Positions 24,289 to 32,844 of a DNA stretch of 64,000 nucleotides are shown here, piece after piece. The DNA is from an uncultured Eubacteriales bacterium (GTDB lineage Bacteria > Bacillota > Clostridia > Oscillospirales > Oscillospiraceae): contig UQUO01000004.1 in the NCBI GenBank assembly GCA_900544295.1, positions 101,017-165,016 on the forward strand, read 5' to 3'. Below the pieces are notes generated by a model, which was not told where the DNA came from, did no database searches, and saw nothing but the letters and a program-made list of their open reading frames with translations. The translations under genes were made by a program, and so were the position numbers. The stretch's first letter is position 1. Each line of letters opens with the position of its first letter.

Positions 24289-25539
24289 TCAGACCGCTTT
24301 GAAATACCCGACCGGGTGTATGACGTGGTCGTCCTTCGGGCTGATGTTCCGCAGCGTGGGGTCGCTCACGCACACCGCCCGGCCCACGCAGTAATGCCCG
24401 AAGCGTCGGCGCAGGTCGTCCACCGAGCGTTCCAGCCGCTCCCGCTTTTCCTGGCGCTCGCTGTCCTCGAAGATGCTGCACTGCACCGGCGTCGAGGCCG
24501 GGAGCAGGTCCGTCGCCCTCATGCCGATGGAGCGCAGGGGCTTGTGCCAGTCCCAATTCTCACGCAGCAGCCGCATCGCCGCCTCGTGCAATACCGACGC
24601 GAGGCAGGTAGGTGATTCGAGTTTGAGTTGCCGCTCGAATGACGCGAGCTCGTTGTCCCGGATGTGCACCTGCACGCCCCGGCAGAGGAAGCCCGACTCC
24701 CTCATGCGCTCGGCCACGCTCTCGCAGAGCATCCAGTAGACGATGCCCGCGTCCTCGTCGCAGCAGAGGTCGCGCGGCGTGGTCGTGCTGTTGCCTATGC
24801 TTTTGATGACCGCCTCGTCCCCGGCGCGGGCGACGGGAGAAGTGTCATATCCAGTGGCGAAGTCGTGGAGGATGAGGCCCCACTTGCCGAGGAAACCGCG
24901 CAGCATCGAGGGCGGGGCCGCGGCGATGTCGCCTATGGTGCGGATACCGCGCAAGGCCAGCTTGCGCTCCGTCGCACGGCCCACGCCGAGCAAATCTGAG
25001 GCGGGCAGCGGCCAGACCTTGTCGCGGTAGTTCTCCGGCGTGAACACGGTGACGGCGTCGGGCTTTTTGTAGTCCGAGCCGAGCTTGGCAAAGATTTTGT
25101 TCCAGGACGCTCCGACGGAGACTGTGATCCCCAGCTCGAACTTGACGCGCTCGCGTATCTCATTTGCAAGCGCCTCCATCCCGCGCTCGCGGAGTTTCTG
25201 CGTCCCGGTGACGTCGCACCAGACTTCGTCGAGGCCGAAGGGCTCTACGAGGTCGGTGTAATCCGCGTAGATCTCGCGCGCCATGCGCGAGAAGCGCAGG
25301 TAGCGGTCAAAGTGCGGCGGCACGATGTGCAGCTCCGGGCATTTCTGTTTTGCCTGCCAGAGCGCCTCGCCGGTCTTGACGCCGTAGCGCTTGGCGATCT
25401 GGTTTTTCGCCAGTATAATCCCATGCCTCGTCTCCACGTCTCCGCCCACCGCTACCGGCAGGTTCCGTATAGACGGGTCGTACAGGCACTCGATGGAGGC
25501 ATAGCAGGCGTTCATGTCAATGTGCAGCACCGAGCGCAC
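24289..25539 (-). CDS. Y-family DNA polymerase (DinB/UmuC-like)
   Basis: A 416-residue lesion-bypass polymerase. It starts at GTG 25539 (AAGGATG upstream). The first metal ligand is in LHIDMNACYAS (Asp8) and the catalytic pair is in EPFGLDEVWCDVTG. A palm/thumb helix-hairpin-helix (LPASDLLGVGRATERKLALRGI) and a little-finger domain (IGNSTTTPRDL ... RGVQVHIRD) follow. It belongs to the group related to DNA polymerase IV. As first gene of a three-gene operon with a small protein and SRAP, it suggests coupled bypass and protection of abasic sites. No clear LexA box was found upstream. Confidence 0.9.
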   Translation of the reverse strand: MRSVLHIDMNACYASIECLYDPSIRNLPVAVGGDVETRHGIILAKNQIAKRYGVKTGEALWQAKQKCPELHIVPPHFDRYLRFSRMAREIYADYTDLVEPFGLDEVWCDVTGTQKLRERGMEALANEIRERVKFELGITVSVGASWNKIFAKLGSDYKKPDAVTVFTPENYRDKVWPLPASDLLGVGRATERKLALRGIRTIGDIAAAPPSMLRGFLGKWGLILHDFATGYDTSPVARAGDEAVIKSIGNSTTTPRDLCCDEDAGIVYWMLCESVAERMRESGFLCRGVQVHIRDNELASFERQLKLESPTCLASVLHEAAMRLLRENWDWHKPLRSIGMRATDLLPASTPVQCSIFEDSERQEKRERLERSVDDLRRRFGHYCVGRAVCVSDPTLRNISPKDDHVIHPVGYFKAV

Positions 25540-25779
25540 GAACTCACATCCTTATGAGATAGTAATTGCATTGTAACTCTCTTATTAAGAAATTTGAAGT
25601 GGAAACATTATCTTTATGAGATGACCACGTAAAAAGAGCCGGGACAGATGATCTGCCCGGCTCAAAACCAAGCATCCGCAGGATGCGCCGCCGCACAGTA
25701 TGTGCGTTCTCCGGGGCCTCGCCCCGGCAAGCATTTTTCGGGAGTGTCCGGACACGGACATTGCTTGCTACAATATGCA
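25540..25779. other. Intergenic region with short direct repeats and hairpins
   Basis: No credible gene. It contains TTATGAGAT twice (25552-25560 and 25614-25622) in the polymerase operon's upstream region, a GAGCCGGGACAGATGA...CCCGGCTC hairpin at 25636-25663 followed by a T-run on the minus strand (terminator-like), and further small hairpins (GCATCCGCAGGATGC, CCGGGGCCTCGCCCCGG, GTGTCCGGACAC). The promoter of the polymerase operon must lie in 25540-25630. I could not fix it. Confidence 0.45.
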
Positions 25780-26927
25780 TGACCCCAAAAGCAGCATGTT
25801 AAAGAATGTGCTGTTCAGCGGTTCTTACCAAAGCTTCAATGAGAGGGTAATCGGCCTTTCGAAGCATTGCTTGAGCTAACCACGCTCGATTGTGCAAACT
25901 GTCAGCCGGCCCTTTCATTGCAGCGTTTGATTGATGCAGGTTGAGTTATCGGAGTGATCCGTACATTCGTGTAACAAAAATTGTTCTTCTGCCGTTTGAT
26001 GTTGAGCATACTGCAGAAGGCCTTAAAAAGCTGAGCACGAAGCTCAGACAGCTTGACGGAGAGATCAGGATCGTTATGGAACACACCGGAATGTACTGGC
26101 GGCCAATTGCGATGACTCTGAAAGAAGCCGGGTTCTATGTAAGTGTTGTGAACGCAATTCTGATCCACAATTTTAGCGACAACTCTATTCGTAAGGTCAA
26201 AACAGACCGTGCGGACGCGATGAAAATTGCGAACTACGGTCTTACCTTCTGGAGTGACTTACAGGAATACGCTGGCGAGGACGAGAACCGTCAGCTGTTA
26301 AAAATCCAGAGCCGACTCTATGAAAGGACCGCAACAACTGCATGGATACTGCGAAGCAGTTGCCACGCTACCCAAAAATGATAGTACAAAGCTTCTTATA
26401 ACGCAAGCGACAAATAGCCTGAATGCGATCTATGACTCCCTCCAAGCGATTAGAACCGAGAGGAATCGCCTTGCTTCAATGCTGCCCTAATATGAACTGG
26501 TAATGGGCATGGAGGGCATAGGAAAGGTTACAGGCCCTCAGCTTATGGCAGAGGTCGGTGATGTGCGTCGATTCTCGCACAAAGGGGCGCTGGTTGCATA
26601 CGCAGGCGTTGACGCTTCGCCATACCAGTCAGGAAGCTTCGATTCGAAAAGCCGTCATGTGTCCAAACGCGGCTCTCCACATCTTAGAAGAGTGTTGTTT
26701 GTGATCATGTCAATGACGCTTATTCGTGCGAAAACTGCTAATCCGGTGTTTTGTTTTATGGATAAGAAGCGAGCCGAAGGAAAGCACTTTTACGTTTATA
26801 CTGTCGCCGGCTCCGCCAAATTTCTGCGCATCTATTATGCAAAGGTCAAAGAATAACCTGAACGCTTCAGAAGAGACCGCCTGATACATAACAACGATGG
26901 CCATGCTGCTCCGCAGCACAGCCATCA
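25780..26927 (+). mobile_element. Degenerate IS110-family insertion sequence
   Basis: The block begins near GACCCCAAAA (25780) and includes a non-coding left region, a broken DEDD transposase gene and a terminal hairpin near 26895-26927 (GATGGCCATGCTGC / GCAGCACAGCCATC). The left non-coding region is echoed at 33506-33608 (shared GGTAATCGGCC and GACCCCAAAA), so the genome once had at least two relatives. IS110 elements leave no terminal inverted repeats, so the exact ends are estimates. Confidence 0.6.
25941..26856 (+). pseudogene. IS110-family transposase, broken
   Basis: Two halves are readable. 25941-26381 carries the RuvC-like DEDD part (RIVMEHTGMYWRPIAMTL, KVKTDRADAMKIANYG). 26503-26856 carries the IS116/IS110/IS902 part with the serine region (GIGKVTGPQLMAEVGDVRRF, YAGVDASPYQSGSF, SKRGSPHLRRVLF). 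The first catalytic Asp region (GIDVSKxK) is missing at the N-terminus. The first half ends by frameshift near 26340. The frame between the halves contains TAA at 26488-26490, and part of the central region seems deleted. It cannot encode active transposase. Confidence 0.75.
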
Positions 26928-27066
26928 TTATATTTACTGCGTCATCGACGGGTCATATCCTCTCAGACCTGCAGACAGAAAATGCTGCAGGTCCTTTTGC
27001 TATGCCTATTTCTTATCCTGTACTTCTCGCCTTTTGTGCTTGACACACATTAGCAGGTTTGCGCCT

Positions 27067-27210
27067 TCACGCCTCAGCCTTGGCGTTTATTCTGTCGAAG
27101 GCGCTCTTTATACCCTGCCCACAGGGGCAGGTCGGTGAACACCTCCACGATGCTGCCTTTGTCTGTGAACGGCGGCTCCAGCAGGATAGGGAAAGGGAAG
27201 CGTATTATAG
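27067..27210 (-). pseudogene. Frameshifted C-terminal fragment of an unidentified small gene
   Basis: The minus strand encodes LLEPPFTDKGSIVEVFTDLP followed by LWAG. A one-base shift then gives IKSAFDRINAKAEA and a TGA at 27067-27069. The in-phase continuation without the shift gives a random tail, which suggests a frameshift in a once-intact gene whose upstream part is gone. I do not recognise the family. It lies in the otherwise empty 26930-27219 stretch between the IS110 relic and the AbiH operon. Confidence 0.35.
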
Positions 27211-27219
27211 CCGCCGATA

Positions 27220-28083
27220 TTATGGCACTTCAAACAGGCTGATTTTGATGTGTGCATTGATTTCGTAAGCAATAAAATGGCCTGATTCTATTTCCAAACG
27301 GTACTCTAACAGATCCGGTTCGCGCAGCTTTAGCTTTCTAATTTCTCGTCGAATTTCTTTCTCTTTCTTGTTCAGCTCTAACTCCCAAGCAGTCAAATTA
27401 TTGAAAATACGGTTTACTTTCATCACAGCCATGCTGCTATCTCCAGATGTGGCAACACCCAAGCGGGTCGGGAATATGCATCCTCCTCTAAACGGTAATG
27501 CTAATACCATCTTCTTAAGCGCATCATGTACATTCTCGTCAGGAACAGTAACCGTTGGTTTCATGTCAGGCCTATAATTCAGAAGGAACGGCCAGTTGTC
27601 ATATATGATATCAAATAGCTCTCGATCAAACCATGCACTTCCCTTGGGATGTGGACGCACATCAATAAAGTGAACAATGCGCCCTTGCGGTTGAAAGAAC
27701 AGCAGATTACCATTGCTGCGCCCGTCAGTATCCTTTTCCAGATGCAGATGATATATATTCCAATTTTTAAATAGAAAATCCGACTTGCTCACAGATATAG
27801 CTCGAATTTGCTTGCTCATGTATGGGACAATTGATTTTCGGGTTTTTAGTCTTTCTTCAATATCTTTAATTGCGTCCTGCTCTTTCGACGTGAGAGTTGG
27901 CAGCTTTTTCTTGAGCTCTTTTGAATATGCCACCATATAAGAAACACTCGAGTCAAAGAATCTATGGTGAATATCCAGATATTTTACGCAAACAGTATGG
28001 TCATCCCAGTCCCTTGGGACCACTATTCCGGCTTGGTTGAGCTCTTTCCTTGATATTTCAGCTAAGTCATGTTTAAAGTTCAT
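27220..28083 (-). CDS. Unknown protein encoded with AbiH
   Basis: A 287-residue cytosolic protein that I cannot assign to a named family. The N-terminal 110 residues are helical and charged. A central motif block contains IYHLHLEKDTDGRSNGNLLFF and VHFIDVRPHPKGSAWFDRELFDIIYDNWP, where clustered His, Arg and Asp residues could form an active site. The C-terminus has a long charged helix (WELELNKKEKEIRREIRKLKL). It starts at ATG 28083 with GAAAGGAC upstream, 34 bases after the abiH stop, so the two form one operon. A toxin, nuclease or sensor role in phage defence is a guess from the neighbour. Confidence 0.75.
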   Translation of the reverse strand: MNFKHDLAEISRKELNQAGIVVPRDWDDHTVCVKYLDIHHRFFDSSVSYMVAYSKELKKKLPTLTSKEQDAIKDIEERLKTRKSIVPYMSKQIRAISVSKSDFLFKNWNIYHLHLEKDTDGRSNGNLLFFQPQGRIVHFIDVRPHPKGSAWFDRELFDIIYDNWPFLLNYRPDMKPTVTVPDENVHDALKKMVLALPFRGGCIFPTRLGVATSGDSSMAVMKVNRIFNNLTAWELELNKKEKEIRREIRKLKLREPDLLEYRLEIESGHFIAYEINAHIKISLFEVP

Positions 28084-28117
28084 GTAAATGTCCTTTCGGC
28101 TTGTTACGGCAATTTAT

Positions 28118-29251
28118 CTATTTTGTGGCTGTTTGATAGGCCTCAAGAAGCTCTTTGTTGCCATTATTCAAGGACGACGCGGCTTCATTAGCGGCGTCCA
28201 AGAATATTTCTACTGGGCTTTTTGTTTTATCTGCCACACCATTGAGTTTACCAAAAGGATTTTCGCCGGTGACATGAATCCTTGGGCCTAAGCTCTTTAA
28301 TTGATCTTTTGTATATGCAGAATAATCCATAATCTCATTGCGTGTTTTTCTTTCACAAATTAAGTGTTCCGTTCCAAGTAATCTGAAGTGTGGCATACTA
28401 TGTTTATATATAATCAAGTGATGATAAGAATTAGCGGCTAGCCATTCACATATCCTTTCCCACCAGAGGCTATCCGTTTCTCCAATTGACATACCATATA
28501 CATAAATCAGCTGGCTGCTTTTGAGTAGGTTATAAGCCTTACTGTCGGTATTTTCTCTGTAGTTTTCGTTAGCTTGCTTCTTTATAAATGAAGCTTCGTA
28601 TATGTCACCAAAATCGCACTCGAATATGTCGGGTTTAGCAATCTGCGACTCGTCATTTACACCGAACACCATCTGAGATTCTAGAGTACCGTGTACGTGC
28701 TGCACTTCTCCTATCCTGTGGTTGTATATTGTGCTGCCGCTTCTGTGGCTTCCCAGCACCGACTGATTGCTTTTAATTAAGGCAATACACTTATCAAGCG
28801 TATCGGTATAGTTAAAATTGATAAAATTAAAGGTTGTACGCTCTGACTCGTATCGGGAATAAATACTCTGGATCACACTGCGCTCCTGTTCAGGAAAAAG
28901 CTTCGCAAGAGTGTTGATATTTGCAAAGGCTTGCTCAATTTGTTTGGCAATGTAATCGTAGTCGATGCGGTCTTGCTGTTGTTTCAAATAGGTAGCAAGG
29001 TGTTTACAAAAATCGGTGTGGCACTCTGAAAACGCCTCGCCTTGGCCTGTTTTGAACGTTCCCGTATACCGACCCATTTCAATTTCTGCCGCCGACCAGT
29101 GGGCTTCATTATCGCTGATATCCTGGCGGAATTTTATCAACACATTTTTTTCTGCGTCTGTCTCTTTATAGTATTTTACGAAGTCGGAATAAGCTGTTGC
29201 CAAGCCCAGATTTAGGTCAAACCCATTGCCAATCAAAAATGTAATGTTCAT
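28118..29251 (-). CDS. abiH: AbiH-family phage abortive infection protein
   Basis: A 377-residue protein opening with the AbiH hallmark MNITFLIGNGFDLNLGLATAYSDFVKYY. It also has the conserved FINFNYTDTLDKC, a central QHVHGTLESQMVFGVND and the YVYGMSIGETDSLWWERIC block. AbiH confers abortive infection in lactococci by an unknown mechanism. Here it has its own promoter (TTGACG-N17-TAAACT on the minus strand, 29316-29344) and is followed by an unknown co-operonic gene, so it may act as a two-component unit. AT-rich composition and flanking IS110 relics mark the segment as transferred. Confidence 0.85.
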   Translation of the reverse strand: MNITFLIGNGFDLNLGLATAYSDFVKYYKETDAEKNVLIKFRQDISDNEAHWSAAEIEMGRYTGTFKTGQGEAFSECHTDFCKHLATYLKQQQDRIDYDYIAKQIEQAFANINTLAKLFPEQERSVIQSIYSRYESERTTFNFINFNYTDTLDKCIALIKSNQSVLGSHRSGSTIYNHRIGEVQHVHGTLESQMVFGVNDESQIAKPDIFECDFGDIYEASFIKKQANENYRENTDSKAYNLLKSSQLIYVYGMSIGETDSLWWERICEWLAANSYHHLIIYKHSMPHFRLLGTEHLICERKTRNEIMDYSAYTKDQLKSLGPRIHVTGENPFGKLNGVADKTKSPVEIFLDAANEAASSLNNGNKELLEAYQTATK

Positions 29252-29315
29252 ATCTCTATTCCCTGCTTCTGCAATTACCCAAAATACTCCTTCATTAGCT
29301 ATTTATTCTATTTAT

Positions 29316-29344
29316 AGTTTATCAAGTCATTGCGAAATCGTCAA
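29316..29344 (-). promoter_or_regulatory. Promoter of the abiH operon
   Basis: On the minus strand TTGACG (29344-29339), a 17-bp spacer and TAAACT (29321-29316), about 65 bases before the abiH start. It is a good sigma-A-type match in AT-rich DNA. Confidence 0.6.
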
Positions 29345-29523
29345 TTCTTAATAATTTCACATGGCAGGTATGCCCCCCAGGTAAATGCCTTCCATCGAGT
29401 GTGCTTAACTTTAGGGTGCGCCGAGCAAAAAGGACGTGTTTTCGACCCTTCTTGCTTTTATAGTGGCGCCAAGTTGTCGATAGTGGTATAATTTGCACAT
29501 CCCCATCGAATTGAGGTGCAGAC

Positions 29524-29927
29524 ATGACCGAAACAGTCTCATCCATTATCTGGGACGTTGGGAAGCTCTCGATATGCCAGCGGACGGCGCATAAGGCGCG
29601 GTGTCTGCTGCGGGAGTTTGTGGGAGGCAAGGTCGAACCGGGCGAGACGAAGAAACAGGCCCTCGTGCGCGAGTACCGTGGGGAACTTGGCATCAACGTC
29701 GCCGTCGGGGACGTATTCACCGATGTCACCCACGTCTACCCCGACCTCATCGTGCACCTCACGCTGTATAGCGCCCGCAAAGCCGAGGGCGCTTTACAGC
29801 GTGAGGGCACAACGACCTGCGCTGAATAACGCTGGGCAAGACTGACGGCTACAACTTCTGCCCGGCGGACGAGGCGATACTTGCTCGGATAAAGGAAAAA
29901 ACTCAACATTTGCAACATGGTCGTTGA
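29524..29927 (+). pseudogene. NUDIX hydrolase (MutT-like), inactivated
   Basis: From ATG 29524 the frame reads a MutT/8-oxo-dGTPase-like N-terminus and NUDIX box FVGGKVEPGETKKQALVREY followed by RGELGI. The consensus RExxEE is here REYRGE: the first Glu of the pair is Gly. The frame ends at 29829 after a shift. A second frame continues the family (GHNDLR, then a TGA where Trp is expected, then ITLGKTDGYNFCPADEAILARI) to TGA 29925-29927. Two frameshift or nonsense lesions plus loss of a metal-binding Glu show the gene is dead. It is the only clearly housekeeping-type gene inside this accessory island. Confidence 0.7.
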
Positions 29928-29972
29928 GATCAATCAGACATAGAAAAAAATACCAAACTGGAGGGCTGTGCA

Positions 29973-31784
29973 GTGACCGGCGAAAAATTTACACTTATGC
30001 AATACACCATCAGCTCGATTCTCGGCATGATAGACGCCGAGGACTTTGTCATACCCGAAATCCAGCGCCCATTTGTCTGGAAACGCAGCCAGGTGCGCGA
30101 TTTGATCGATTCTCTGTATCAGGGTTATCCAACGGGCTACATCATCACCTGGAAGAACCCGGACGTCAAAACGAAAGACGGCGGGCGTGCTAATGGCAAA
30201 AAAGTGCTGATCGACGGCCAGCAGCGCATTACCGCGCTCATGGCTGCCATATCCGGCGAAGAGGTTCTAGATGAGGACTTCAACAAGGACCGGATAAAAA
30301 TTGCTTTCAACCCGCTTGCGACCGACGAGAATAAACGTTTTGCCGTACAGGACGCCTCGCATTTGAAGGACAAGCGCTGGATACCGGATATATCCGTCCT
30401 GTTTAAGCCGGACTTTAAACAGCGCGCGTTTGAAAACGAATATGCTCAAAATAACCCTGATATCGACCTGGACGAACTGTCTGAGACGCTCACCAGGCTG
30501 AAAGGCATAGCCAATCGCCAAATCGGTGTCATTGAACTCGCCCACACGCTTGACATAGACGAGGTGACGGAGATATTCATCCGCATCAACTCCAAAGGTA
30601 CGGCGCTGAGCCAATCCGATTTCGTCATGTCCAAGATGGCCGCAGACACTGCTCACGGCGGCAGCCTAATGCGAAAGGCGGTGGACTACTTCTGCCATCT
30701 TGCCGTGAGGCCGGAGTTTTACGGCAACATGATAAGGGACAAGGAGTTCGGAGAGTCCAAATATGCAGCCAAAATAGGCTGGCTTGCTAAGGACAACAGC
30801 GACATATATAACCCGGACTACGGCGATATGCTGCGCGTCTCCTTTATGCACCAGTTCCGGCGCGGCAAGCTGGCAGACCTGGTCAGCCTGCTCTCAGGCA
30901 GGGATTTTGAGACGAAGGAGTTCCGCGAGGACATCATAGCCGACTCGTATGACAGGATGGACAAGGGCATCCTGAACTTCGCCAATGAGTACAACTTCAA
31001 TCAGTTTGTGCTGGCGATCAAGGGCGCCGGGTTTGTTTCTCACAAGCTGCTGAACTCTGCGATGACGCTGGACTTTGCATACACGCTTTACCTCATACTG
31101 CTCGATGCGCCGGAGATACCTAATGACCAGATAAAGCACTACGTCCAGAAGTGGTTCGTGCTCTCAACGCTCACCTCGCGCTATATCGGTTCGCCGGAGT
31201 CGCAGATGGACAGGGATATGCGCAGTATACAGGAGAAGGGCTTTTTGAGTTTTCTGGCTGACACAGAGGCGTCGGCGCTCTCTGAGACGTTCTGGACGGT
31301 CACTCTGCCGCAGAATTTGGAGACCTCGTCCGTGAACAGCCCGGCCTTCAACGTGTTTTTGGCGGCGCAGGAGCATCTGAATTGTAACTCGCTTTTCATG
31401 AACGGACTCAAGGTAGGGGACCTGATAACCATATCCGGCGACATACATCACATTTTCCCCCGCGCATATCTCAGGAGCAACGGCGTCAATAGCAAGACCA
31501 AATACAATCAAGTTGCTAACTACATATATCTTGACACACAGGGGAATAAGGCGATAAGCGACGCTGCCCCCTGCGAGTATTTTGGCCGTGCGCTGCGCCA
31601 GTGTGAGACAAAGGAGCTGGAACTCGGCAATATAACTGAGCTGACCTTGTTGAAAGAAAACCTCGCTGAAAATTGTATTCCCGAGACCGTCATTGAAATG
31701 GACGCCTCGCGTTACGACGAGTTCCTCATAGAGAGGCGAAAACTGATGGCAGTGATGATGAGGCGGTATTATATGAGCCTGTGA
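29973..31784 (+). CDS. DUF262 (GmrSD/ParB-like) protein with C-terminal HNH motif
   Basis: A 603-residue protein starting at GTG 29973 (GGAGGG upstream). The N-terminal DUF262 domain shows FVIPEIQRPFVWKRSQVRDL (28-47) and the DGQQRITAL motif (81-89), the NTP-using ParB/sulfiredoxin-like signature of GmrSD-type systems. The long helical middle ends in a C-terminal HNH-like region, DIHHIFPRAYL followed by YNQVANYIYLD and NKAISD, similar to the DUF1524 nuclease motif. Proteins with this pair of domains act in restriction of modified or phage DNA, as in GmrSD, BrxU and SspE. The next gene follows after 16 bases and is probably its partner. Confidence 0.85.
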   Translation: MTGEKFTLMQYTISSILGMIDAEDFVIPEIQRPFVWKRSQVRDLIDSLYQGYPTGYIITWKNPDVKTKDGGRANGKKVLIDGQQRITALMAAISGEEVLDEDFNKDRIKIAFNPLATDENKRFAVQDASHLKDKRWIPDISVLFKPDFKQRAFENEYAQNNPDIDLDELSETLTRLKGIANRQIGVIELAHTLDIDEVTEIFIRINSKGTALSQSDFVMSKMAADTAHGGSLMRKAVDYFCHLAVRPEFYGNMIRDKEFGESKYAAKIGWLAKDNSDIYNPDYGDMLRVSFMHQFRRGKLADLVSLLSGRDFETKEFREDIIADSYDRMDKGILNFANEYNFNQFVLAIKGAGFVSHKLLNSAMTLDFAYTLYLILLDAPEIPNDQIKHYVQKWFVLSTLTSRYIGSPESQMDRDMRSIQEKGFLSFLADTEASALSETFWTVTLPQNLETSSVNSPAFNVFLAAQEHLNCNSLFMNGLKVGDLITISGDIHHIFPRAYLRSNGVNSKTKYNQVANYIYLDTQGNKAISDAAPCEYFGRALRQCETKELELGNITELTLLKENLAENCIPETVIEMDASRYDEFLIERRKLMAVMMRRYYMSL

Positions 31785-31800
31785 TGGTGCAGGCGAAAGG

Positions 31801-32565
31801 GTGGCCTGTTTGAAACATGAAAAGGATGAGCGCTCCATTTTATATGGGTATTTAGACAATAACCATTGCATATATAGTTATGGTGAATCGCAAAATGAGT
31901 CTAATGAGCTTGAGGCAGTTTTAGCAAACCTGCAAAGTTGCGATTTTCCTGATATGTATGCTATTGTCGGCCGCACACTTGTAATAATCGAGCACTTCGC
32001 CTTTGATGCGTCGCGCGAAACAAAACGTGGCGGCATGGAACAGATCAGGAAAGACCGTAGAGCAAAGGCAGAAATGGAGGAAGAAATCAAATCGGGAAAA
32101 ACTGAGGCGATGATCGTCGAGCGAGTTGGTGCCGAGCTAACTTTTTTTGACTGGAAGCTAAATTTTGAAAACCACTTTGACAGCCACTACGCCAAAATTG
32201 ACCGCTATATAGAAAATGCAAAAAATGAAGTCTGCAAGAATCAACTGGTCAAAGCGGGAACGCTAGATAGTTATAGAGTTGGTTTTTTCATTGAAGAAGA
32301 GTTTCCACCGATAGTTGAAATAGGCGAAAAGCAGCATGAGCTACATTACTCAGAGACAAAGCAGTTCCTGGACTTCTATTCCGGCAAATCGCGGGTCGAT
32401 TTCATTTTGTTTGGGACATATCACGGTGGATGTCCACGACTCATATACGTAGATCACAGCCATACTATAGATACTTGTAAGGCTGTTGATTTGCAAGCAG
32501 ATGATGTGAGGATGTCACGAATAAACAAAAACGAGGTTGTGGTAAGATTCGTCGTTAAGATATGA
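31801..32565 (+). CDS. Unknown partner protein of the DUF262 gene
   Basis: A 254-residue protein from GTG 31801, 16 bases after the DUF262 stop, so co-transcribed. I do not recognise the family. The segment DMYAIVGRTLVIIEHFAFDA near residues 50-70 resembles the D...E-x-x core strand pair of PD-(D/E)XK nucleases, but the expected Lys is not clear. A charged helical middle (RKDRRAKAEMEEEIKSG) and a C-terminal beta-rich half (VDFILFGTYHGGCPRLIYVD) follow. It may be a sensor or effector of the DUF262 restriction-like system. A hairpin terminator closes the operon. Confidence 0.7.
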   Translation: MACLKHEKDERSILYGYLDNNHCIYSYGESQNESNELEAVLANLQSCDFPDMYAIVGRTLVIIEHFAFDASRETKRGGMEQIRKDRRAKAEMEEEIKSGKTEAMIVERVGAELTFFDWKLNFENHFDSHYAKIDRYIENAKNEVCKNQLVKAGTLDSYRVGFFIEEEFPPIVEIGEKQHELHYSETKQFLDFYSGKSRVDFILFGTYHGGCPRLIYVDHSHTIDTCKAVDLQADDVRMSRINKNEVVVRFVVKI

Positions 32566-32599
32566 AATAAGTGACAATTGACTACTGCCAACCAAAAAG

Positions 32600-32632
32600 A
32601 AAAAAGGTCGCAAAATGCGGCCTTTTCTCTTT
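32600..32632 (+). terminator. Intrinsic terminator after the DUF262 operon
   Basis: AAAAAGGTCGC-AAAAT-GCGGCCTTTT stem-loop followed by a pyrimidine-rich run, about 35 bases after the stop at 32565. Confidence 0.7.
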
Positions 32633-32655
32633 GTTCGATTCAGGCTTCAATTCTC

Positions 32656-32841
32656 TTACCAGTGCGTTCCTTCCGTTTTGCGCAGGCATAGTTCCAGCGT
32701 TCCGTCGAGCTCCATTCGCAGCTCAATGCAGGCTGTGTCGATGTTGAATTTGCGGGATATCAGCTTTCTCACAATTTCTCCCTTCTCCCGGCACGTAAGC
32801 AAGGTCGGGGTGTACAATAATATGTACAATAATTCGTTCAA
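32656..32841 (-). CDS. Small hypothetical protein
   Basis: A 61-codon minus-strand frame. The C-terminal 45 residues (EKGEIVRKLISRKFNIDTAC, then IELRMELDGTLELCLRKTEG) read like a real small alpha/beta protein with balanced composition, while the first 15 residues do not. There is no strong ribosome site at the first ATG. It may be a fragment of a longer mobile-element protein. I cannot assign a family. Confidence 0.35.
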   Translation of the reverse strand: MNELLYILLYTPTLLTCREKGEIVRKLISRKFNIDTACIELRMELDGTLELCLRKTEGTHW

Positions 32842-32844
32842 GAA

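Noticed and set aside
25544..25780. A 78-codon minus-strand frame upstream of the Y-family polymerase gene.
   Set aside because: It spans several hairpins including a terminator-like stem and shows no protein pattern.
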